Shown here piece by piece: positions 1 through 7,898 of a DNA stretch of 64,000 nt (position 1 is its first letter; the number at the start of each line of letters is the position of its first letter). Both the position numbers and the translations under genes were made by a program. The notes below the pieces were generated by a model, which worked only from the letters and a program-made list of their open reading frames with translations, was not told the DNA's origin and ran no database searches. The DNA comes from Paraburkholderia phytofirmans OLGA172 (GTDB lineage Bacteria > Pseudomonadota > Gammaproteobacteria > Burkholderiales > Burkholderiaceae). Location: the NCBI RefSeq assembly GCF_001634365.1, contig NZ_CP014579.1, positions 1,550,001 to 1,614,000 of the forward strand. Reading direction: 5' to 3'.

Positions 1-601
1 CCAGACCGGCGAGCACGGTGCCCATCAGCCAGCGTTGCACCAGCAGCCACACTGGCCGCCCAGCGAGAAACCCGGCAATCGAACCCGCCGTGCTCGCAAT
101 CAGCGCATTGATCGTGACGGCGATAACAATCTGCACGCAGCCTAGCGCGATCGACTGCGTGAGCACGCTGCCGTGCTCCGGTGAAATGAATTGCGGCAGC
201 AGCGACAGATACATCACGGCGATCTTTGGATTCGCGAGGTTTGTCACGAGGCCCATCGTGAACAGCTTGCGGCGGCTGTCGTGCGGCAGGTCGCGCACCT
301 GGAACGGCGAGCGGCCGCCCGGCTTGACCGCCTGCCACGCCAGATACAGCAGGTAAAGCGCGCCGCCGAATCGCAACGCGTCGTACGCGTAAGGCACCGT
401 CAACAGCAGCGCCGTGATACCGAACGCCGCGCAAAACATGTAGAACACATAGCCGAGCGCGACGCCGCCGAGCGACACGAGTCCGGCGCGCCGCCCCTGG
501 CAGAGCGATCTCGAGATCAGATAGATCATGTTCGGGCCGGGCGTGAGCACCATGCCGAACGAGACCAGGGCGAAGGCGAGCAGGGTTGTGACAGCGGGCA
601 C
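1..601 (-). CDS. LysE/RhtB-family amino-acid exporter (partial, C-terminus off window)
   Basis: This inner-membrane exporter of the LysE/RhtB family would pump amino acids or related metabolites out of the cell. I place the start at a GTG at 599-601, because the leftward strand has a GAGGAGA ribosome site just before it and the product opens VPAVTTLLAFALVSFGMVLTPGPNM. The early TPGPNM motif is the family hallmark and sits after the first membrane segment. Later text reads NLANPKIAVMYLSLLPQF, also typical. About 200 residues are visible against a family length near 205-210, so only the last few residues are missing. The substrate cannot be told from sequence. It diverges from the glycine-riboswitch transcript to its right. 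Confidence 0.88.
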   Translation of the reverse strand, partial: MPAVTTLLAFALVSFGMVLTPGPNMIYLISRSLCQGRRAGLVSLGGVALGYVFYMFCAAFGITALLLTVPYAYDALRFGGALYLLYLAWQAVKPGGRSPFQVRDLPHDSRRKLFTMGLVTNLANPKIAVMYLSLLPQFISPEHGSVLTQSIALGCVQIVIAVTINALIASTAGSIAGFLAGRPVWLLVQRWLMGTVLAGL

Positions 602-837
602 GGCGGTCTCCTCTGTGAATTGAAGTCGGGCAACGCCACCCAATATAGCCGATGTCGCCGCTTCAAGCCCTCTATCCGGACCTGAAAAACCCACGCCGGC
701 AGTTGAACGGCGGTCATCGCGTTTGTGGCCGGAACTGCCGTTCCATATGGCGCGGTACCGGGCCGATGGGGCGCTGCATTGCAGGAAACACTTGCGGCGA
801 AGACTTTTGCCCGGTATCGTCGAGCCGTTCTGCATCG
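602..837. other. Intergenic region between the exporter and the riboswitch
   Basis: No convincing gene lies here. The stretch must hold the promoters for the leftward exporter and for the rightward riboswitch-dadA transcript. I could not pick a clear -35/-10 pair. Confidence 0.4.
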
Positions 838-1036
838 CAGCGCGGGAGAGATCGTCAGAGGTTTGTGACGACGCCGACGGAGCAACCGCCCCGGAAACTC
901 TCAGGCAAAAGGACCGCGCAGCTGGAACATCTGGAGAGCGGCGCCGTGCGCGCCCACCGAAGGGGATTCCCCGCATACCGCTTACGTCGCGCGCGTATGC
1001 TCACGGGAAGAAACTCTCAGGTACATGAACAGATGG
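838..1036 (+). promoter_or_regulatory. Tandem glycine riboswitch
   Basis: Two consecutive glycine aptamers can be read on the plus strand. The first (about 838-915) opens GCGGGAGAG and carries CGCCGACGGAGCAACCGCCC, then GGAAACTCTCAGGCAAAAGG. The second (about 928-1036) has CTGGAGAG, CACCGAAGGGG and AAACTCTCAGGTAC, and closes against GATGGGG. These are the conserved P1/P3 elements of the gcvT-type glycine riboswitch. The element ends about 65 bases before the start of the DadA-like gene, so it almost certainly controls that gene, usually switching expression on when glycine is high. The boundaries are approximate. Confidence 0.93.
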
Positions 1037-1100
1037 GGCATCGACGCCGGTTTCGATACGAAATCGACACCGGTGATGCTCAACTACTCTGGATCATGTC

Positions 1101-2312
1101 ATGTCAAGAATCGCCATTATCGGCGCCGGCATTACCGGCGTCACGACTGCTCACGCCCTGGCGCAGCGCGGCCACCACGTCACCGTGTTCGAACGTCATC
1201 GCTATGCGGCGATGGAGACCTCGTTCGCCAACGGTGGCCAACTGTCCGCCAGCAATGCGGAAGTCTGGAACAGTGCGGCCACCGTGCTGAAGGGGTTGCG
1301 CTGGATGCTCACGCGCGACGCCCCGCTGCTGCTCAATCCGATGCCCACGTGGCACAAGTATTCGTGGATGGGCGAATTTTTACGGCAGATTCCGCGCTAT
1401 CGCGCGAACACCGTCGAAACGGTGCGGCTCGCGATTGCAGCGCGTGAGCATCTGTTTTCGATCGCCGAGCGCGAGGGGATCGACTTCGATCTGGAGCGGC
1501 GCGGCATTTTGCACATCTATAAGACGCGCAAGGAATTCGATGCCGCGAGCAAGGTGAATGAATTGCTGCGCGAAGGCGGCCTGGACCGGAATCCGGTGAC
1601 GTCGAGCGAGTTGCATGCGATCGAGCCTACGCTGCAGGGTGATTTTTTTGGCGGTTTTTTTACGCCTTCGGATTCGACTGGCGATATTCACAAGTTCACA
1701 CGTGGGCTTGCAGAGGCGTGCGCGCGGCATGGCGTGGAGTTTCATTACGATGCGGAAATTACGGCTATCGAACAGCCGGCTGAGGGGCGGTTTTCGCTGA
1801 GCGTGAATCTGGCCGGTGAGCCGCAGCAGTTTGCTTTTGAGCAGATCGTGGTGTGTGCCGGTGTAAAGAGCCGCGATTTTGCGGCAATGCTGGGCGATCA
1901 CGTGAATGTCTACCCGGTGAAGGGCTATTCGATCACCGTTTGCCTCGACGATGAAGTGAGCCAGCAGCGCGCGCCGTGGGTGAGTCTGCTCGACGATAGC
2001 GCGAAGATCGTGACTAGCCGGCTCGGCGTGGATCGGTTTCGGGTCGCCGGCACGGCGGAGATCAATGGGTTCAATCGGGATATTCGGTCGGATCGGATCG
2101 CGCCTTTGGTCGACTGGACTCGACGGTATTTTCCTGAGGTGTCGACTTCGAAGGTGATTCCATGGGCTGGGTTACGGCCTATGCTGCCGAGTATGTTGCC
2201 GAAGGTGGGGCGCGGGAAACGGCGCGGCGTCTTTTATAACACCGGGCATGGGCATTTGGGGTGGACGTTGTCGGCGGCTACGGCGCAGGTCGTGGCTGGG
2301 TCTATTCAATAG
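1101..2312 (+). CDS. dadA: D-amino acid dehydrogenase (DadA-like FAD oxidoreductase)
   Basis: This 403-residue FAD enzyme of the DAO superfamily matches the small subunit of D-amino acid dehydrogenase, which oxidises D-amino acids (classically D-alanine) to keto acids and feeds electrons to the respiratory chain. The N-terminal dinucleotide-binding motif is IIGAGITGVTTAHALAQRGH. It is followed by ETSFANGGQLSASNAEVW, which aligns with the DadA region ETSAANAGQIS. VYPVKGYSIT and the C-terminal NTGHGHLGWTLS are also DadA-like. No alanine racemase or Lrp gene is adjacent. Instead the gene follows a tandem glycine riboswitch, so its substrate may be glycine or a related amino acid. Exact substrate is inference. 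Confidence 0.85.
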   Translation: MSRIAIIGAGITGVTTAHALAQRGHHVTVFERHRYAAMETSFANGGQLSASNAEVWNSAATVLKGLRWMLTRDAPLLLNPMPTWHKYSWMGEFLRQIPRYRANTVETVRLAIAAREHLFSIAEREGIDFDLERRGILHIYKTRKEFDAASKVNELLREGGLDRNPVTSSELHAIEPTLQGDFFGGFFTPSDSTGDIHKFTRGLAEACARHGVEFHYDAEITAIEQPAEGRFSLSVNLAGEPQQFAFEQIVVCAGVKSRDFAAMLGDHVNVYPVKGYSITVCLDDEVSQQRAPWVSLLDDSAKIVTSRLGVDRFRVAGTAEINGFNRDIRSDRIAPLVDWTRRYFPEVSTSKVIPWAGLRPMLPSMLPKVGRGKRRGVFYNTGHGHLGWTLSAATAQVVAGSIQ

Positions 2313-2417
2313 GTCTTGTTTTTGCCTGCGCGGCGCTTGTTGGTCTGTGCTTTTGTGGCGTTGGCCTTGACATCTGCTAGTGTTGTCCAATCGCTGTCCC
2401 CTCTCGAGGGAATCTCC

Positions 2418-2687
2418 ATGGCTAGCTCCCGCTCCGCCGCGCGCAGCAACGCAAGCACGCACCTCACCGATGGACAGATCGCCGCAGAAGCGATCAGGCG
2501 CCTAGCCTGGGATGCAGCCCTTCCCCCAAACGTCCTGCATGTCAAAGTCTTACACGGCCGCATCAGCCTGCTAGGCGAACTTCACCGCGAGCAACAAAGA
2601 ACCGCAGCACTCGAAGACGTCTCCCGCCTGTTCGGCGTAACAGGCATTTCAGACCACACGACGATAAAACCAAGCGTGTTGATATAG
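2418..2687 (+). CDS. Small BON-domain protein
   Basis: The product is about 89 residues and resembles one BON domain, a small alpha/beta fold often found in periplasmic or membrane-binding proteins. The text LTDGQIAAEAIRRLAWDA followed by VKVLHGRISLLGEL and VSRLFGVTGISDH fits the family pattern of an induced residue stretch, a strand and the 'GV..I.' end. I chose the ATG at 2418 because GAGGGAATCTCC precedes it. A longer reading frame reaches back to a TTG at 2316 and would add a hydrophobic leader, but it starts right at the dadA stop and has no ribosome site. Function is unknown. Confidence 0.6.
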   Translation: MASSRSAARSNASTHLTDGQIAAEAIRRLAWDAALPPNVLHVKVLHGRISLLGELHREQQRTAALEDVSRLFGVTGISDHTTIKPSVLI

Positions 2688-2834
2688 CCTTTCGCGTGAT
2701 AGCCAGGCGCGCGCAGATTGTCGTGGCGTGGAGTGTGGAGCGGCCGATTCGATTGCCGGCCCGAACGGTGGCTAGCGCCCGCTCGATTGTTCGATTGTGC
2801 GACTGCTCGTTCGCGGGTTTTCAGTTGAAGGGTC

Positions 2835-3041
2835 TCAAACCGGCTCTTTCTGGTCCCGTTGTGGCGGCTGGTAGCGCCATTTGCTGGCATTGGGATCGTT
2901 GCGCGCGTCGTCGCGTTCGCGTTGTTCGGCGCGCGCTTCATCGGCGCGGCCGAGTTCGGCGCGCCGGTCGCGCACGGCGCCTGGGGAATCGGATTGGCGC
3001 AACGGCGACGGCGAGCGCCGCTGAGAAGGTAATAGTGACAT
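2835..3041 (-). CDS. Small hydrophilic hypothetical protein
   Basis: This encodes a 68-residue, highly charged protein starting MSLLPSQRRS and ending KWRYQPPQRDQKEPV. I chose this start because GGGAGG lies just upstream on the leftward strand. It is rich in Arg, Asp, Glu and Pro, with no membrane segment and no recognisable domain, and looks intrinsically disordered. It lies 31 bases downstream of a tiny membrane-protein gene on the same strand, and the two probably form one transcript. I do not recognise a function. Confidence 0.45.
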   Translation of the reverse strand: MSLLPSQRRSPSPLRQSDSPGAVRDRRAELGRADEARAEQRERDDARNDPNASKWRYQPPQRDQKEPV

Positions 3042-3072
3042 GGAGCCTCCCTTTTCGAGGATGTGGGACAAA

Positions 3073-3195
3073 TCAACGTTTCTTGCCGGTCCAGCGGCGG
3101 TCCGGGCGGTGCAGGAGACGCAACTGACGCAGGTACATCGAGGCGCCGAACATCAGCACCATGCCGGCCACGATGCCCCAGATTGCGGATGTCAT
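3073..3195 (-). CDS. Very small single-pass membrane protein
   Basis: A 40-residue product: MTSAIWGIVAGMVLMFGASM forms one hydrophobic segment and is followed by a strongly basic tail (LRQLRLLHRPDRRWTGKKR). An AAGGAAAAA ribosome site precedes the ATG on the leftward strand. The hydrophobic-then-basic layout suggests a small inner-membrane protein with its tail in the cytoplasm. It is probably co-transcribed with the hydrophilic small protein downstream. Function unknown. Confidence 0.5.
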   Translation of the reverse strand: MTSAIWGIVAGMVLMFGASMYLRQLRLLHRPDRRWTGKKR

Positions 3196-3494
3196 GATTT
3201 TTCCTTGGCCCGCCGGCCGCACAGCGCTTGATTGCCTGCGACGTGAAAGCGGGCGTCCGATTGAGCGCGCGGCTGATTTTGAGCAAACCTGTTTACGACG
3301 CGCGCCAAGCAAGGATCATGCGCTCAATTGGGCGCCGTGTCTGTACGTTGTTGGACTATTGATCTGTTGAGCCGTCGGCCCGCTGAAGTGCCCGAGGCTG
3401 CCGGTCTTGCGCCAGACTTTAAGCGAGCATTAAGTCGATGCGGTTACCCTCGATATGCTAAATGCGCGACGGCGGACCGCATCTGATTGGGGGC

Positions 3495-4199
3495 CTAAGC
3501 GCCCCCTGCCGTCCCGCCGCTCAGAAGCAGATTGACGTCGATATCAGCCAGTTCCCCAATCCTCTCAATCGTCACATCCGCAGGCGGATTGCTGGATATC
3601 TCTTTGGGATCGAAGGCGTAATGCCCCTGGCGAGGAAAAACCGTAGTCAGCCTCTCCCCCCAGGCCTTCTTCATGGCCGTCAAAATCCGCAACTTGTCAT
3701 CCACCATCACGTACTGCCGGGCCGGATAACACTCCATCACCTGATCGAGCATCTGCTCCTTATGGATGTAGATCAAAACCCGTCCCTCGACCTCGTCCCA
3801 TAAGCCCGAGCGGGCGATCTTGCGCGGCTGGAACACCACATCGCCATCGGACAAAATCACCGCGGGCCCATGCTTCGACACGTTTTTGATCGCATCCAAT
3901 GCCCCCGGATACAGCCGGTTCGCAAATGGATACTCGATCAGAAACGACGACATCAGCAACAGGCGCGTGTCCCGAGGCTGCTCCAGCCGATAGCGCTGCA
4001 ACGCTCCAAGGTAATCGGCGTAACCAAGCTCCGCGCGCAAGTCTTCAAATATTTCCCAGTACCGCGCGCTGTTCTTCTCGCCGAACTCCCGGATCATGTG
4101 CGCACGTAAATCCGCCAGCACATGATCGTTGTCCAGCAACGTGTTATCGCAATCGAACAGAAACACGACGTCGTGAGGCGTAGCATTAGCGGCTTCCAT
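3495..4199 (-). CDS. HAD-superfamily hydrolase
   Basis: This is a roughly 234-residue haloacid-dehalogenase-type phosphatase. Motif I is FDCDNTLLDND, with the nucleophilic Asp and acid/base Asp. Motif II is VILSDGDVVF, and the distal acidic motif is YVMVDDKLRIL. A helical cap lies between motifs I and II. An ATG at 4211 is also possible, but the ATG at 4199 has GGGAGCCGG just before it. It follows the 6-phosphogluconate dehydrogenase gene by a few bases on the same strand, so the two are co-transcribed and the phosphatase may act on a sugar phosphate. The substrate is not evident from sequence. Confidence 0.8.
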   Translation of the reverse strand: MEAANATPHDVVFLFDCDNTLLDNDHVLADLRAHMIREFGEKNSARYWEIFEDLRAELGYADYLGALQRYRLEQPRDTRLLLMSSFLIEYPFANRLYPGALDAIKNVSKHGPAVILSDGDVVFQPRKIARSGLWDEVEGRVLIYIHKEQMLDQVMECYPARQYVMVDDKLRILTAMKKAWGERLTTVFPRQGHYAFDPKEISSNPPADVTIERIGELADIDVNLLLSGGTAGGA

Positions 4200-4214
4200 T
4201 CCGGCTCCCATGAA

Positions 4215-5252
4215 TTAGCTCGTGTGCCCAGCGGCCGGCGTGGCCGCTTTCTCGACGTGACCGCCAAAGTCGTGCCGCATCGCCGATAACACCCGGTTCG
4301 CAAAATCCGCGTCGCCCCGCGAGCTGAAACGCGCGAACAGCGCCGCGCTCAGCACCGGCGTGGGCACGCCTTCGTCGATCGCCGCCGCCACGGTCCAGCG
4401 CCCTTCGCCCGAGTCCGATACGCGTCCTGCGTAGCTTTGCAGATCGGCGTCGCTGACGAGCGATCCCGCTATCAGGTCCAGCAGCCACGAACCGATCACG
4501 CTGCCGCGCCGCCATACCTCGGTGACCTCGGCGAGATTCAATTCGTACTGGTAAAGCTCGGGACGGCGCAGCGGCGATGTTTCGGCATCGGCTTCGCGCG
4601 CGTGTTTGCCGGCGTCGGCGTGGCGCAGGATGTTCAGGCCTTCGGCATACGCGGCCATCATTCCGTATTCGATGCCGTTGTGGACCATCTTCACAAAGTG
4701 TCCCGCCCCCTGCGGACCGCAATGCAGGAAGCCCTGATCGGCCGTGCTGGCGCCGGCTGGGCGGCCTGGCGTGGCAGGCGCCGCGCCCGCACCCGGCGCG
4801 AGCGTCGAGAAAATCGGTTCGAGCCGCTTCACGACCTCAGTCTCGCCGCCGATCATCAGGCAGTAGCCGCGCTCACGGCCTGCGACGCCGCCGCTCGTGC
4901 CGACGTCCACATAGTGAAGCTGACGGCTGGCCAGGTCGGCGCTGCGGCGAATGTCGTCGTGGTAATAGGAGTTGCCGCCGTCGATCACGATGTCGCCGGG
5001 CTCCAGCAAGGGCACGAGGTTCCCGAGCGTCTTGTCGACTACCGCGGCGGGCACCATCAGCCACACCGCGCGCGGTTTTTGCAGTTGCGCGACCAGGTCT
5101 TCGAGCGACGCTGCACCTGCTATGCCCTCCTGCTTCAGCTTGTCCACCGCGGCCGCTTGCACGTCGTAAGCGATGCATTGCTGACCGCCCTTCGTCAGGC
5201 GACGCACCATGTCCGCGCCCATGCGTCCCAATCCAATCATGCCTAGTTGCAT
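4215..5252 (-). CDS. gnd: 6-phosphogluconate dehydrogenase, decarboxylating (short NAD-type)
   Basis: This 345-residue enzyme oxidises and decarboxylates 6-phosphogluconate to ribulose 5-phosphate in the pentose phosphate pathway. The start MQLGMIGLGRMGADMVRRL is the NAD(P)-binding fold, and an upstream GGAGCGAG ribosome site fixes it. Catalytic-region text includes YVDVGTSGGVAGRERGYCLM and GAGHFVKMVHNGIEYGMM, the signature of the family. The length matches the short GndA/YqeC type rather than the 470-residue enzyme. An Ala/Pro/Gly-rich stretch (about residues 155-175) is a small insertion. A transketolase gene lies about 9 kb to the right. Confidence 0.92.
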   Translation of the reverse strand: MQLGMIGLGRMGADMVRRLTKGGQQCIAYDVQAAAVDKLKQEGIAGAASLEDLVAQLQKPRAVWLMVPAAVVDKTLGNLVPLLEPGDIVIDGGNSYYHDDIRRSADLASRQLHYVDVGTSGGVAGRERGYCLMIGGETEVVKRLEPIFSTLAPGAGAAPATPGRPAGASTADQGFLHCGPQGAGHFVKMVHNGIEYGMMAAYAEGLNILRHADAGKHAREADAETSPLRRPELYQYELNLAEVTEVWRRGSVIGSWLLDLIAGSLVSDADLQSYAGRVSDSGEGRWTVAAAIDEGVPTPVLSAALFARFSSRGDADFANRVLSAMRHDFGGHVEKAATPAAGHTS

Positions 5253-5494
5253 ATCTCGCTCCGGAAAGTGTCTCGTTGCGCACTTCGATCTGGTTCGGCG
5301 TACTGGCGCCATGCTGCGCGTTTCATCTGCGGCAAGTGGCTCTTCTGACTGTAGGTGCGTTTACGTGATTCGACGAACACACGGTAGCAGCCTAGGATCG
5401 TCCGCGCAGTGAATCGGCCATCCTCGCCGGCATTGAACGACGATACGCTTCTTTGCAGCGGTTTTGCACAGCCTGAAGTTCCGGACGTGCGTTG

Positions 5495-5538
5495 GTGCGA
5501 ACCGCGTGCGAGCCGCGTGCGAGCCGCGTGCGAACCGC
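5495..5538. repeat. 11-nt tandem repeat, four copies
   Basis: Four head-to-tail copies of GTGCGAACCGC or GTGCGAGCCGC occupy this stretch. The repeat stops a few bases short of the end of the leftward MFS transporter gene, so copy number would not change that protein. It may mark slippage. No function is evident. Confidence 0.8.
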
Positions 5539-5543
5539 GAGCC

Positions 5544-6863
5544 CTATCGCTGCCGCACCTGAAGCTTCCCGTATTGCGTGCGCGCAAAACGCCGCACCGC
5601 ACGCCACATCTGCGGATAGCGGTAACCCGGCACGGCGAACAGCACCAGCGCGCAAAGCGCCAGCAAACCGCAGAACAGGAACGTGCCGCGATAGCTGAAC
5701 GCCTGCACCAGCAAACCCGACAAAATGCCGGAGAGAATCGAGCCGACCCGCGCGGCATTGAAGAACAGCGCGGTCGCGCGGCCCGGCGAGTGCGGCATCA
5801 GATCCTGCACGTAGGTCATGCCGAGGCATGAGGTCACCGCGACGACGAATGCGTTAAGGATCTGCATCGGGATCAGCACGTGGACGTTCCCCGCCAGCGA
5901 CATCGCGACGAAATACACGGCGTGAACCGCCGCGCAGGCGGCCAGCCAGTTGGGCTTGTGCAGCGTCGACGACTTCGCGCCGAGCGCGAGCATCATCGGA
6001 ATTTCCGTCAAGGCACCAAGGCCGAGCATCACCGACACGTCGAGATGCGTGCCGTTCAGGCCGTGCACAATGTAGAGCGGCAGCACGATCATGGTGGCGT
6101 TCGCGGCGAGACCTAGCAAGGTGAGCGCGGCCACGGCACGACGGATGTCGTTCGGCGAGGCGACGCCCGGCAGGTCCTCGTGTGCATCTTCGCCGGGCGC
6201 GGTCAGTGGCGGCACGGTGATCGAGGCCAATGGTTCCGATGCCGTGTCCTCCACCGTGTGATCGCCCAGATGGCCTTGCGGCTCCCGCATGCGCCAGACG
6301 ATCGCCGCGCAGGCCGCGAAACTTGCCGCGGCGAACAGGAAAAGCCCATAAAAGCCGGCGGCGGCAAGCACCAGTGCGCCCACCGACGGACCGAACACCC
6401 ACGCCGCCGACAGGATGGTCCGCAAGGTGGCGCTCGCGAACGCGCGCTCCGCGAGGTCCTGCACCGGCAGCGCCGCGCGGCTGAACGAGAACACCATCGA
6501 AATGGCCGAGCCGGCCGCGCCGATAAAGACAATGCCGACCGCCAGCAACAGCCGGTAGTCACGCACCACGCATAAGCATAGGTAGCCCAATGCGGCGGCC
6601 ACCAGCGCCGCCAGCAGCAACGGCCGGTGCCGTCCGCTGGCATCGCTCCAGCGGCCGGCGACGGCGCTGGCGAGCACCCCGCTGGCGGCAATCAGCGTCA
6701 TGAAGATGCCGAGCTTGAGCGGCGTCATGCCGGCGCGCTCGACGCCGAACAGCGACAGATAGGGCGCGGTGAACGACATCGCCACACCGAGCATGAGGGT
6801 GGCGGCGGCCAGCGGCTTGAAGCCAGGGATGCGCAGCAGGTCGAAAAAACGGGCGGTTTTCAA
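5544..6863 (-). CDS. MFS transporter, sugar-efflux (SetA)-like
   Basis: This is a major facilitator protein of about 439 residues with roughly twelve hydrophobic segments. The N-terminal text LGVAMSFTAPYLSLFGV, then SGVLASAVAGRWSDASGRHR (motif A region) and the later TLRTILSAAWVFGPSVGAL resemble the sugar efflux transporter SetA family. I chose a TTG at 6861-6863: it follows the stop of the upstream small gene directly, has GGCGAGGGCAAG before it, and gives a normal MFS N-terminus (KTARFFDLLRIPGF). A longer frame would overlap the upstream gene. The substrate is inferred only by family resemblance. Confidence 0.75.
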   Translation of the reverse strand: MKTARFFDLLRIPGFKPLAAATLMLGVAMSFTAPYLSLFGVERAGMTPLKLGIFMTLIAASGVLASAVAGRWSDASGRHRPLLLAALVAAALGYLCLCVVRDYRLLLAVGIVFIGAAGSAISMVFSFSRAALPVQDLAERAFASATLRTILSAAWVFGPSVGALVLAAAGFYGLFLFAAASFAACAAIVWRMREPQGHLGDHTVEDTASEPLASITVPPLTAPGEDAHEDLPGVASPNDIRRAVAALTLLGLAANATMIVLPLYIVHGLNGTHLDVSVMLGLGALTEIPMMLALGAKSSTLHKPNWLAACAAVHAVYFVAMSLAGNVHVLIPMQILNAFVVAVTSCLGMTYVQDLMPHSPGRATALFFNAARVGSILSGILSGLLVQAFSYRGTFLFCGLLALCALVLFAVPGYRYPQMWRAVRRFARTQYGKLQVRQR

Positions 6864-6864
6864 G

Positions 6865-7182
6865 CTACTTGCCCTCGCCCGCCGGCGGCACGACGACATA
6901 TCCGCGCTGTTCGAGCGTCCAACGGTGCCACTGGTTGCCATAGACACCACAGGCAATGCCGAACAGCACGGACAGCACCAGTCCGATCGTGCCGACCGTT
7001 TCACCCCATAGGCCCGTGAAAAACAGCAGCGTATTGACCGCCAGCATGATGAACGTGGCAAACCACATTCTCTTCGACATGGCCCAGACGAAGCCCAACA
7101 GCAACGCGCCCCAGCTGAAGCCCGTAGCAACCGCGACGGTTTCGTCCGTGCCGGGACGCTGAAGGTAGATCCTTTCTGCCAT
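6865..7182 (-). CDS. DUF2628-like small membrane protein
   Basis: A 105-residue protein opening MAERIYLQRPGTDETVAVATG, followed by GFSWGALLLGFVWAMSKRMW. This matches the DUF2628 pattern of a short polar head, 'GFSW' and two or three membrane segments. It ends one base before the proposed TTG start of the MFS gene, so the two are probably translationally coupled. Function is unknown. Confidence 0.7.
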   Translation of the reverse strand: MAERIYLQRPGTDETVAVATGFSWGALLLGFVWAMSKRMWFATFIMLAVNTLLFFTGLWGETVGTIGLVLSVLFGIACGVYGNQWHRWTLEQRGYVVVPPAGEGK

Positions 7183-7408
7183 ATTCTTTCCTGAACCCGA
7201 TGATGCCGCTGGAGCGAATCATGACGTTTAACAGGTCACGCTGGCAAGACGATGGGCTTGTGCGAAATTTGCGCGACGACGCACGCCCTGCTCCCCTCAC
7301 GGACGATTCCGCCCATTGCTGCTACTCTTTATCCAATCCACGCGCAGCAGGCGCCCCCGCGCAAGCGGACACCGCTGTCCGCGAAGGTAAAAAAGCACCG
7401 GAACACCC

Positions 7409-7729
7409 ATGACGACCCAGACACCCTATTCCTCCCACGCCCCCTCCCGAGCCGAAGTCGACACCCTGCCGGGCGCCACGGTCATAGAATTCGGCACCAA
7501 CTGGTGCGGCTACTGCCAGGGCGCGCAAGCCTCGATTGCTAAAGCCCTCGAACCCCATGCCGGCATCCGGCATCTCAAGGTCGAAGACGGCCCAGGCCGC
7601 CCGCTCGGGCGCTCCTTCAAGGTCAAACTCTGGCCCACGCTGGTCCTCATGCGCGACGGCGCCGAAGTCGCACGCATCGTGCGTCCGACCGATGCCACGG
7701 ACATAGCCAAGGCTTTTGCTTCGCTCTAG
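7409..7729 (+). CDS. Thioredoxin-family protein
   Basis: This 106-residue protein has a thioredoxin fold, with VIEFGTNWCGYCQG holding the active site Cys33-Gly-Tyr-Cys36, and a following FKVKLWPTLVLMRDG carrying the cis-proline. No signal peptide is visible, so it should act in the cytoplasm as a disulfide reductase. CGYC differs from the CGPC of classical thioredoxin, which would change its redox potential. It diverges from the DUF2628 gene and converges with a sensor kinase gene. Confidence 0.88.
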   Translation: MTTQTPYSSHAPSRAEVDTLPGATVIEFGTNWCGYCQGAQASIAKALEPHAGIRHLKVEDGPGRPLGRSFKVKLWPTLVLMRDGAEVARIVRPTDATDIAKAFASL

Positions 7730-7898
7730 CAAGACTTCGTCCGCAAACCGGACCAACGGGAGCACACCTCATGGACACCCGTAGCGAGCGGCAACGACGG
7801 CCTCGCCAGGCGTTTCGTCCAACGACGGTGCAGCGCAGGAAAAGGGCGAGTCCCAGGGTGAGCAGCGCCTGCCGCGAATCCGGCTCGCCGAGGTGGCT

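Noticed and set aside
2316..2417. Longer start of the BON protein with a hydrophobic leader
   Set aside because: It needs a TTG four bases after the dadA stop with no ribosome site; the ATG at 2418 is better supported.
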